This document shows positions 7,390 through 13,486 of a stretch of DNA of 17,630 bases, piece by piece. Origin of the DNA: Dictyoglomaceae bacterium (lineage in GTDB: Bacteria > Dictyoglomota > Dictyoglomia > Dictyoglomales > Dictyoglomaceae); assembly GCA_028276205.1 (NCBI GenBank), contig JAPYWU010000010.1:1-17630 (forward strand), written 5' to 3'. The notes below the pieces were generated by a model. It was not told the origin of the DNA. It worked only from the letters and a program-made list of their open reading frames with translations, and did not search any database. Position 1 is the first letter of the stretch. Every line of letters begins with the position of its first letter. The translations under genes were made by a program, and so were the position numbers.

Positions 7390-8355
7390 ATGTCAGGAAA
7401 ATGGAAAATTCCTCCTGGTGAAGGGCACATGGATAAGCCTTCTGGTTTATACTTTCAAAATATGACTATGAAGGAAATTCAAGAAAGATTAAAGAAATGT
7501 GATCTAATAATTATTCCTGTAGGTAGCACCGAAAATCATGGACCCCATGCATGTACAGGAGAAGATACTTTTTTAGTAACCCGAATGGCAGAATTAGTAG
7601 CACAAAAAACGGGATGTACCATAGCACAACCTATATGGTATGGTTCTCATCCATATCATCATATTGGAATGCCGGGAACTATTCCTGTTCCAGAAGAATA
7701 TTTTATAGGTTATTTAAAGGCAGTGATTGCAGGTTTCTGGAATACGGGATTTAGAAAAATGATTCTTCTTAATGGGCATGGACAAGAATATGTAATCCCT
7801 ACTGCTATTCATCAATGGGCAAAGCATTACCAACTTCCAGCAATAATAATTAACTTAAACTGGTATCATGCAATTCCTTATCATTTCAAAACTAAAGAAG
7901 ATGGTGGTCCCTATGAAACCTATTTTATACATGCAGATGAGGTAGAGACTTCTTGGTCTCTTTGCCTTTTCCCAGAAATGATAAAAATGGAAGATGCTGT
8001 AGATACAAAGCCCTTTGGATTTCTTCCTGAAGGACATGTGGATAAGGCAGGAAATCTATTAAGAAGACCAATTGCATGGTATGGACATGTGGGGTGTGGT
8101 CCTATAGAGGTTTCTGCATACCCAGAAGGGGTTGTGGGAAGAGCAACCTTGGCTGATGCAGAAAAGGCAAGAGAAGGTGTAGAGGCATTATTAGACTATA
8201 TAGAAAGACTCATAAATGACATAATGACTGCATATCCACCTGGAAAGCTTCCTCCCATAGAACTTCTCACTCAAAGAGACTCTAAAGAGGTGGAGGAATA
8301 TCTTAAAGGACCACTAAATGGTGGAAAGCACATATACACCTTAGGAATGCCATAA
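7390..8355 (+). CDS. iolN: Creatininase-family hydrolase, 3-dehydro-scyllo-inosose hydrolase (IolN type)
   Basis: A 321-aa metal-dependent hydrolase of the creatininase superfamily. IolN opens the ring of 3-dehydro-scyllo-inosose to give 5-keto-L-gluconate. The family's metal-site motifs are visible: VGSTENHGPH (Glu48, His50), Asp59 in TGED, LNGHG (His130) and HADEVETS (181-188), matching the HAGExETS block of creatininases. It is larger than typical creatininases (about 240-260 aa), with an extended N-terminus and C-terminal tail as in the Thermotoga enzyme. The start follows a very G-rich site (GGGGGGTGGGAG), 15 nt after iolM. A terminator follows the stop. From memory the sequence resembles the Thermotoga protein throughout; no alignment was run. 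Confidence 0.87.
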   Translation: MSGKWKIPPGEGHMDKPSGLYFQNMTMKEIQERLKKCDLIIIPVGSTENHGPHACTGEDTFLVTRMAELVAQKTGCTIAQPIWYGSHPYHHIGMPGTIPVPEEYFIGYLKAVIAGFWNTGFRKMILLNGHGQEYVIPTAIHQWAKHYQLPAIIINLNWYHAIPYHFKTKEDGGPYETYFIHADEVETSWSLCLFPEMIKMEDAVDTKPFGFLPEGHVDKAGNLLRRPIAWYGHVGCGPIEVSAYPEGVVGRATLADAEKAREGVEALLDYIERLINDIMTAYPPGKLPPIELLTQRDSKEVEEYLKGPLNGGKHIYTLGMP

Positions 8356-8367
8356 TTAAGAAACCAA

Positions 8368-8398
8368 AAGGGGGAGAAATCCCCCTTGACTTTTTCTT
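8368..8398 (+). terminator. Rho-independent terminator after iolN
   Basis: AAGGGGG (8368-8374) pairs with CCCCCTT (8381-8387) around a 6-nt loop. An interrupted T tract (GACTTTTTCTT) follows. The last two stem bases and the tail are also the -35 box of the next promoter (TTGACT, 8386-8391), so the two signals are nested. Confidence 0.75.
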
Positions 8399-8414
8399 AA
8401 TATTATTTTAAAAT
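8386..8414 (+). promoter_or_regulatory. Promoter of the CUT2-iolO-kinase operon
   Basis: TTGACT (8386-8391) and TAAAAT (8409-8414) are 17 nt apart. The operator copy at 8414-8429 begins on the last base of the -10 box, covering the expected transcription start. The -35 box overlaps the terminator stem of the iolN unit. Confidence 0.75.
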
Positions 8415-8429
8415 TGGTATCGGTTGCAT
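8414..8429 (+). promoter_or_regulatory. LacI-family-type operator, copy 2 (upstream of the CUT2 operon)
   Basis: The 16 bases are identical to 6145-6160, which is very unlikely by chance in such AT-rich DNA because the core (GGTATCGGTTGC) is GC-rich. Its position over the start site suggests repression released by an inositol-pathway inducer. It places the transporter, iolO and the kinase in the same regulon as iolMN. Confidence 0.78.
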
Positions 8430-8440
8430 AATTAATGTTA

Positions 8441-8464
8441 ATCCACGGGGGATTCCCCTTGGAT
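8441..8464 (+). promoter_or_regulatory. Hairpin in the 5' leader of the CUT2 binding-protein mRNA
   Basis: ATCCA (8441-8445) pairs with TGGAT (8460-8464) and GGGG (8447-8450) with CCCC (8455-8458), with one C/T mismatch and a GATT loop. An A-rich stretch and the ribosome site follow. It sits at or near the mRNA 5' end and may protect the transcript. It has no T tract, so it is not a terminator. Confidence 0.5.
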
Positions 8465-8491
8465 AAAATAAAAAAGGGGAGGTATAATGTT

Positions 8492-9448
8492 ATGAAAAGA
8501 TTCTTCCCTCTCTTAATCTTAATTCTCCTTATATCTTTTTTAGTTTTTCCAGCCTACTCCCAAGCTAAACGCTATAACATTTATGTAGTATCCCATGGCG
8601 GACCTGCAGATCCCTTCTGGGGAGTAGTAATGAAGGGAATGAAAGATGCAGCAGCAAAGTTTGGAGTAACAGCCTATTATCTTGGACCAGAGAAATTTAG
8701 TATTAAAGAATTTATTGACCTTTTAGAAAGTGCCATAGCAAAGAAACCTGATGGTATAGTAGTTACAATCACCAATCCTGTAGCATTAGATGAGCCATTG
8801 AGAAGGGCAATAAAGATGGGAATTCCTGTTATAGCTATAAATGTCCCTGATGACAGGCCACCAGAGAAAGCAATTCCATATCTTTGCTATGTAGGAATGG
8901 ATGAGTACTTAGCTGGTGTATATGCAGCAAGAAGAATGCTTCAAGAATTTACTCCTAAGAGAGCAGTAATAGCAATACATGAGCCAGGACATGCAGGACT
9001 TGAGGCAAGGGCAAAAGGTATAAGTGATGTATTAGGAGAAAAGAAAATCCCTGTAGAGAAATTAGATATTGGAACGGATCCCACAAAAGCTTTAACCACA
9101 TTAAAGGCATATCTTCAAAAGTATCCTGATACTGATGCTATATTCACATTAGGACCCTTAGGAGCTCATCCTGCTATTCAATTGGTGGAAGAAGAAAATT
9201 TAGTAGGAAAGGTTAAAATTGGTGCTATTGATTTGACAACAAGAATAACTGATGCAATAAAGAGAGGAGTTGTAGTATTTACTATTGATCAACAACAGTA
9301 TCTGCAAGGATATCTACCAATACTTTTCTTAAAACTCTATTTAGATTATGGATTAATTCCACAAGAGAAAGTTCTTACAGGACCATTTGTGGTAGATAAA
9401 AATAATGTAAATAAAGTAGAAGAAACTGTAAAGAAAGGATACAGATAA
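8492..9448 (+). CDS. CUT2-type ABC transporter periplasmic binding protein (RbsB-like)
   Basis: A 318-aa periplasmic binding protein of the LacI/RbsB fold. Residues 1-23 are a signal peptide (MKRFF, Leu/Ile core, cut near AYS) with no lipobox. The mature part shows the typical opening strand YNIYVVSHGGPADPFWG, then KKPDGIVVTITNP and IPVIAINVPDD, and TDAIFTLGP in the second lobe, as in ribose- and inositol-binding proteins. The ATG at 8492 is preferred to an in-frame ATG at 8435 because GGGGAGGT lies 9 nt before it and the signal peptide begins there; the upstream codons only read through the leader hairpin. The LacI-type operator shared with iolMN makes myo-inositol or an inosose the likely ligand (inference). 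A terminator follows. Confidence 0.88.
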   Translation: MKRFFPLLILILLISFLVFPAYSQAKRYNIYVVSHGGPADPFWGVVMKGMKDAAAKFGVTAYYLGPEKFSIKEFIDLLESAIAKKPDGIVVTITNPVALDEPLRRAIKMGIPVIAINVPDDRPPEKAIPYLCYVGMDEYLAGVYAARRMLQEFTPKRAVIAIHEPGHAGLEARAKGISDVLGEKKIPVEKLDIGTDPTKALTTLKAYLQKYPDTDAIFTLGPLGAHPAIQLVEEENLVGKVKIGAIDLTTRITDAIKRGVVVFTIDQQQYLQGYLPILFLKLYLDYGLIPQEKVLTGPFVVDKNNVNKVEETVKKGYR

Positions 9449-9470
9449 TTGATTTACAAATTCGACTCTT

Positions 9471-9501
9471 GGGGGTTCCAAAAGGAACCCCCTTTATTTT
9501 T
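9471..9501 (+). terminator. Terminator between binding protein and permease
   Basis: GGGGGTTCC (9471-9479) and GGAACCCCC (9484-9492) form a perfect 9-bp stem with an AAAA loop, followed by TTTATTTTT. It lies inside the operon, 15 nt before the permease start. It most likely acts as a partial terminator that keeps permease and enzyme levels below that of the binding protein. Confidence 0.85.
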
Positions 9502-9515
9502 AAGGAGGGTCTTTT

Positions 9516-10496
9516 ATGATGGAGGTAAAAAGCATAGGGTCTTTTAAGGAGTTGAGTAAGATTTTTAAAATAAAAGAAATGGGCGCAATAATTGGTTTTG
9601 TTGTGATATTCATAGTTTTTTCCATCTTATCACCAGAATTTATAAGCTGGGGAAATTTATTATCTACTTTTACTATGGCTGCAGAGTTAGGGATTGTTGC
9701 TATAGGAATTACAATGTTAATGATCTCAGGAGAATTTGATTTATCAGTAGGTTCTACCTTTGCAGTAGTTCCAATGGTCTTAGCCTTATCAATAAATAAT
9801 AAAATTAACCCCTTTTTAGGATTTATTTTTGGAATTTTTTTGGGAGCATTCATTGGATATTTAAATGGTATTGTTACTTTAAAAACTGAAATACCATCTT
9901 TTATAACAACCCTTGGAAGTATGATGTTTTTAAGGGGAATTCTTTTAGCGATAACTGGGGGATTTCCCATAATGCTTCAAGAGGATATTCCCTTCTTGAA
10001 ATATTTTGGGGGAGTATGTATTGGAGGTTTAAGATATTCAGGTATTTGGTTTATTATTTTAGCAATAATTTTTGCCTTTATTCTTGAGAGAACAAAATTT
10101 GGAAATTGGACCTTTGCCACAGGGGGGAATTTACTTGCCTCGAAAGCATTAGGGATTAATACTAATAAAGTTAAACTTATGAATTTTATAATCTGTAGTT
10201 TTATGGCAGGACTTGCAGGAATTACTACCTTTGCAAGATTTAAGATTATTGATCCCACTTTGGGACAAGGAATGGAGCTCGAAGCTATCGCCTCTGCAGT
10301 TATAGGGGGAACTTTTCTTTCTGGAGGATATGGAAGTATAATTGGAACCTTTCTTGGGGCTTTCATGATAGGCATGGTAAGAAGTGGATTAGTGCTTGCT
10401 GGTGCTCCTGCATATTGGTATAGAGCCTTTATTGGTATTGTCTTGATTATTGCAGCAATTATAAATACAAAAATTAGAAAGAAAACTGCTGGATAA
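9516..10496 (+). CDS. CUT2-type ABC transporter permease (RbsC-like)
   Basis: A 326-aa inner-membrane permease of the ribose/xylose type, which acts as a homodimer with the ATPase encoded next. Family landmarks are present: GEFDLSVGS at about residues 69-77, PSFITTLGSM at about 127-136, and the C-terminal block ELEAIASAVIGGTFLSGGYG followed by GTFLGAFMIG. About eight to ten hydrophobic segments can be picked out. The start follows AAGGAGGGT; an ATG 3 nt further on is equally possible. No second permease gene is present, as expected for CUT2 systems. Expression depends on read-through of the terminator at 9471. The large antisense frames under this gene are coding shadows. Confidence 0.9.
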   Translation: MMEVKSIGSFKELSKIFKIKEMGAIIGFVVIFIVFSILSPEFISWGNLLSTFTMAAELGIVAIGITMLMISGEFDLSVGSTFAVVPMVLALSINNKINPFLGFIFGIFLGAFIGYLNGIVTLKTEIPSFITTLGSMMFLRGILLAITGGFPIMLQEDIPFLKYFGGVCIGGLRYSGIWFIILAIIFAFILERTKFGNWTFATGGNLLASKALGINTNKVKLMNFIICSFMAGLAGITTFARFKIIDPTLGQGMELEAIASAVIGGTFLSGGYGSIIGTFLGAFMIGMVRSGLVLAGAPAYWYRAFIGIVLIIAAIINTKIRKKTAG

Positions 10497-10515
10497 AAAG
10501 GGAAGGTGATGCTTA

Positions 10516-11256
10516 ATGAATAATAACTTAGTAGAAATGAAAAATATTAAGAAAAATTTTGGGAAGGTGCAAGCTCTTCGTGGAGTTGATTTTAATATAG
10601 GGAGAAGGGAGATTGTAGGACTTCTTGGAGATAATGGGGCAGGAAAATCTACTCTTATAAAGATATTAGTAGGATATGAAAAAGCTGATGAAGGAGAGAT
10701 ATATTTTGAAGGGAAAAAGGTATTTTTTAATTCTCCTAAGGAAGCAAGGGAAATGGGAATAGAAACCGTTTATCAAGATTTGGCATTGGTTAATCTTCTT
10801 CCTATATGGAGAAATTTCTTTCTTGGGAGAGAATTAGTAAAGGGTGCTTTTTTATCTATAGATGAAATGAAAAAGATAACTTATGAATATTTAAAGGAGA
10901 TTGGAATCTTTATAAGATCTCCTGAGGAGACAGTATTTTTCCTTTCTGGAGGAGAAAGACAAGCTATAGCTATTGCCAGAGCTATGTATTTTGGAGCAAA
11001 GCTTTTAATCCTTGACGAGCCTACCGCTGCTCTATCTGTGGGAGAAACTAAAAAAGTTTTAGAACATGTGATGAGGGTAAAGGAAAAAGGGGTTTCAGTT
11101 ATTTTTATTACTCATAATATATATCATGTCTATGAAGTGGCAGATAGATTGGTAATTTTAGAAAAAGGTGTTAAAGTTGGAGATTTTAAGAAGGAAGATG
11201 TAACTCCCCAGGAGATTATGGGTATGATAGCAAGAGCTGCCGGAGTAATAGTATAG
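10516..11256 (+). CDS. CUT2-type ABC transporter ATPase, single-domain
   Basis: A 246-aa ATPase that energises the ribose-type permease upstream (20-nt gap). Walker A is GDNGAGKST near residues 38-46. The Q-loop is in TVYQDLAL, the signature is FLSGGERQAIAIARA, Walker B is LLILDEPTAAL and the H-loop is FITHN; all are intact. Most CUT2 ATPases (RbsA, XylG, MglA) are about 500-aa fusions of two ATPase domains. This one has one domain only, like FrcA, and would dimerise with itself. It is not a truncation: the reading frame ends cleanly and the next gene follows after 11 nt with its own ribosome site. The start has GGAAGGTGAT 6 nt upstream. Confidence 0.9.
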   Translation: MNNNLVEMKNIKKNFGKVQALRGVDFNIGRREIVGLLGDNGAGKSTLIKILVGYEKADEGEIYFEGKKVFFNSPKEAREMGIETVYQDLALVNLLPIWRNFFLGRELVKGAFLSIDEMKKITYEYLKEIGIFIRSPEETVFFLSGGERQAIAIARAMYFGAKLLILDEPTAALSVGETKKVLEHVMRVKEKGVSVIFITHNIYHVYEVADRLVILEKGVKVGDFKKEDVTPQEIMGMIARAAGVIV

Positions 11257-11267
11257 GAGGAATCAAA

Positions 11268-12068
11268 ATGAAATTTTCTATAGTTATCACTACAAAGGAT
11301 GCTGTATTTAATGCTTTAACTTTTAAAGGAAATTTAATAGAGGGGATAAGAATTGCAAAAGAGATAGGATATTCAGGAGTAGAATTGGCAATAAGAGATC
11401 CAAAAGTGATAGATTATAATGAGATTTTAAAAGTTTTAAAGGAAGAAGATATGGTAATATCTGCTATTGGAACAGGTAGAGCCTTTACAGAAGAAGGTTT
11501 ATCTTTAAGTAGCTTTGAAAAGGAAATAAGAAGAAAGGCTATTGAAAGAATAAAAGAAGATATAAATTTAGCAGAAAAATTTAGTGCCTATGTAATTATT
11601 GGATTAATAAGAGGAAAGCCTAGGAAGAAAGAAGAAGCTTTAAAAATTTTGAAGGATAGCTTATTGGAATGTAGTGAATATGCGAAAAAATTAGGGGTCA
11701 AAATATTATTAGAGCCCATTAACTCTTTAGAAACAACTCTTCTTAATAAGCTTTCAGAAACTTATGATTTTATAAAAGACTTGAAACTTTCCAATATTGG
11801 TATTCTTGCGGATACTTATCATATGAGTAAAGAGGGTGAAAATATTTATTATGAAATAATAAAATATAAAGAAAAGATTTGGTATATTCATACTGCAGAT
11901 GATAATCGTGGGATTCCTGGTACAGGAAATTTAAACTTTGAAGAACTTTTTAAGGCATTGAAAGATATTAAATATGATGGATTTATATCCTTAGAATGTA
12001 TATCAGATCTATCTATAGAAGAAACTGCGGATAGGAATCTTAAATTTCTGAAAAAATTTATAGAATGA
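11268..12068 (+). CDS. iolO: 5-keto-L-gluconate epimerase (IolO type)
   Basis: A 266-aa TIM-barrel epimerase. In Thermotoga maritima IolO converts 5-keto-L-gluconate to D-tagaturonate, the last dedicated step of the inositol route. Resemblance to the Thermotoga protein is recognisable from memory, such as the N-terminal KFSIVITTKDA, VELAIRDP and AIGTG segments. Metal ligands expected for the family are Glu149 (LLEP), Asp182 (ILADTYHM), His208 (YIHTADDN) and Glu243 (SLEC). The start follows AGGAGG. The last bases overlap the kinase start (ATGA). It lies in the transporter operon rather than beside iolMN, but the shared operator links the two units. A generic tagatose-3-epimerase-like activity is the alternative. 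Confidence 0.87.
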   Translation: MKFSIVITTKDAVFNALTFKGNLIEGIRIAKEIGYSGVELAIRDPKVIDYNEILKVLKEEDMVISAIGTGRAFTEEGLSLSSFEKEIRRKAIERIKEDINLAEKFSAYVIIGLIRGKPRKKEEALKILKDSLLECSEYAKKLGVKILLEPINSLETTLLNKLSETYDFIKDLKLSNIGILADTYHMSKEGENIYYEIIKYKEKIWYIHTADDNRGIPGTGNLNFEELFKALKDIKYDGFISLECISDLSIEETADRNLKFLKKFIE

Positions 12069-12895
12069 AAAAGATTATATTTATAGGGCATGTATCTAAG
12101 GATATAAATCAAGTTAAAAATACAATACAGATTATTCCAGGAGGTGGAGTATACTATGGATCTTTTGTTGCAAAATCTTTCTCTTGGGAGACTATTGTAT
12201 TAACTAAAGGGAATTATAATGATAAAGAGCTTTTTAAAGATATGGAAGAATATGGTATAAAAGTAATTTGGAAATCTTCCGAAAATACCACTTCTATCAA
12301 AAATATTATCCTTACAGATAATCCTGATGATAGATTTAGCAAAATTATGAGTAGGGCAGATCCATTTAATATTAATGACATAAGAAATTTAGAAGGTGAT
12401 ATTATTCATATATCTCCTCTTTGGTTTGGAGAGTTTCCTGATGAGTTAATTGAAGAGGTTAGAAAAAAAGCTAAGATTATTGGATTAGATGCACAAGGAT
12501 TTTTAAGACATATTGATAATAATGGAAATATGAGTTATAAAGATTGGGAAGAAAAGAGAAAATATCTTCCTCTTGTTGATGTTTTTAAGGTAGATGCAAG
12601 AGAGGCAGAAATTCTTACAGAAGAAAAGGATATGAAAAGGGCATTAAAAATTATTTCTCATTATGGACCTCATGAAATTCTTCTTACATATAGAGATGGA
12701 ATTATGCTTTTTGTAGAGAATAACATCTATGAAGAAAAGTTTGGAAAATGGAATTTAGAAGGAAGAACAGGAAGAGGTGATACTGCTCTTTCCTCATATA
12801 TTATTCATAGACATTTAGGTTATGAAGAGGCATTACTCAAATCTGCATTAATTACTACAGAAAAGATGCAAAGAACAGGACCCTTCAAGCTTTAA
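12065..12895 (+). CDS. iolK: PfkB-family carbohydrate kinase (IolK-like)
   Basis: A 276-aa ribokinase/PfkB-family kinase, slightly shorter than the usual 300 or more. The N-terminal glycine motif is GGGVYYGS (26-33). The C-terminal signature is degenerate but functional-looking: GRTGRGDT (233-240), with catalytic base Asp239 in place of the common DTTGAGD. It is translationally coupled to iolO by a 4-nt overlap. A PfkB kinase also lies next to iolO in Thermotoga (iolK). A related archaeal kinase of this family phosphorylates myo-inositol, so inositol is one candidate substrate. Keto-gluconate or another sugar acid from the pathway is another. No terminator is visible after it. Confidence 0.75.
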   Translation: MKKIIFIGHVSKDINQVKNTIQIIPGGGVYYGSFVAKSFSWETIVLTKGNYNDKELFKDMEEYGIKVIWKSSENTTSIKNIILTDNPDDRFSKIMSRADPFNINDIRNLEGDIIHISPLWFGEFPDELIEEVRKKAKIIGLDAQGFLRHIDNNGNMSYKDWEEKRKYLPLVDVFKVDAREAEILTEEKDMKRALKIISHYGPHEILLTYRDGIMLFVENNIYEEKFGKWNLEGRTGRGDTALSSYIIHRHLGYEEALLKSALITTEKMQRTGPFKL

Positions 12896-13072
12896 ATAAT
12901 TTCTGTCTTAAAATTCTGTGGTGATTTACCTACATATTTTTTAAACTTATATATATAAAACATAGTGTCAAGAATTTTGGAGAATGTTCAAAAAATAGAC
13001 AAGCTTGAAAATAATAGGGATATAGTTGTATAAAGAAGAAGAGAGGAAAGAATTAAAAGGAGCTGATATACC

Positions 13073-13314
13073 GTGAAAATGGAAAGAATACCTTTTGAAG
13101 AAATAAGAAAAATAAAAAAAATTTTTAAAGGATAAAAAGATAGAAGAAACAAAGAAAAAGAGAGGAAGGCCAAAGAAATATAAAGATGATATTATCTTTA
13201 CATCTCTTCTTTTTATGAAATCAAAAGGAAAGAATAAAGAAAGTAACACCTCATAAGGATTCTTTTAATTTGGCTTTTTAAACTCCCCTTCTAAAAGTGT
13301 TTTCTTTTCTTTAA
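13073..13314 (+). pseudogene. Broken transposase gene (N-terminal part fused to C-terminal tail)
   Basis: A GTG at 13073 (AAAAGGAG site upstream) starts the frame VKMERIPFEEIRK. It hits a TAA at 13133-13135 owing to a one-base shift. From 13131 the adjacent frame continues DKKIEETKKKRGRPKKYKDD then IIFTSLLFMK, a basic RGRPKKY segment of the kind seen near the N-terminus of IS4/IS5-type transposases, up to the TAA at 13254-13256. The C-terminal RILLIWLFK peptide then follows in another frame. The whole catalytic middle is missing. The end given is the position matching the stop of the copy at 2-112. Confidence 0.7.
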
Positions 13315-13336
13315 TAGGAATTATTAGAACATTCTC
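13252..13336 (+). repeat. Direct repeat, copy 2 (IS right end)
   Basis: This 85-bp segment matches 49-134, with one base missing in the A run (AAACTC against AAAACTC) and a few substitutions. It is the right end of the deleted IS and has the same orientation as copy 1. Confidence 0.9.
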
Positions 13337-13344
13337 AAATTTGC

Positions 13345-13373
13345 TTGAAAAATTTTAATGGTTTGTTTATAAT
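13345..13373 (+). promoter_or_regulatory. Promoter of the third (alpha-galacturonide) operon
   Basis: TTGAAA (13345-13350) and TATAAT (13368-13373) are 17 nt apart. The -35 box starts 8 nt after the IS right end, the same gap as at 134/143. A 113-nt leader follows with no feature I recognise except an AT-only inverted repeat (TATAATAT at 13368, ATATTATA at 13392), which is weak. Confidence 0.75.
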
Positions 13374-13486
13374 ATAATACAAATAAATTTCATATTATAC
13401 AAAGTAGGTGTTAAGAAGGTTAAAAATTTTTAGATTTTGCTTTGTTTTTCTTTTATTAAAAAACTTAGTTTGGGGGGATTTAAAAA

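Larger units (their letters stand above)
12980..13336 (+). mobile_element. Internally deleted IS remnant (MITE-like), 357 bp
   Basis: The left end GAGAATGTTC (12980-12989) is the exact reverse complement of the right end GAACATTCTC (13327-13336). Inside, a broken transposase start is joined near 13252 to the same right-end sequence that stands at 49-134. Flanks AATTTTG (12973-12979) and AAATTTG (13337-13343) match at 6 of 7 bases and may be a decayed target duplication. It cannot move by itself. Confidence 0.75.

Noticed and set aside
8435..8491. Upstream in-frame ATG for the CUT2 binding protein
   Set aside because: It has no ribosome site, would translate through the leader hairpin and would put 19 extra residues before a normal signal peptide. 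The ATG at 8492 has a good site.
9500..10375. Two long antisense open frames (156 and 132 aa) under the CUT2 permease gene
   Set aside because: Both lie opposite a clearly conserved RbsC-like gene, lack ribosome sites and read as Pro/Ile/Lys-rich mirror sequence. They are shadows of codon use on the + strand.
12896..12979. Terminator after the kinase gene
   Set aside because: The stretch is AT-rich with no stem of useful strength. The transcript may run into the IS remnant.
12968..13249. Antisense frames of 61 and 93 aa across the IS remnant
   Set aside because: The Phe/Leu/Ser-rich translations are what AAA/GAA-rich + strand sequence gives in reverse. The + strand carries a recognisable broken transposase.
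13368..13399. AT-only inverted repeat around the -10 box of the third operon as an operator
   Set aside because: Its arms are 8 nt of pure A/T with a 16-nt gap and overlap the TATAAT box. This is expected by chance in this base composition.
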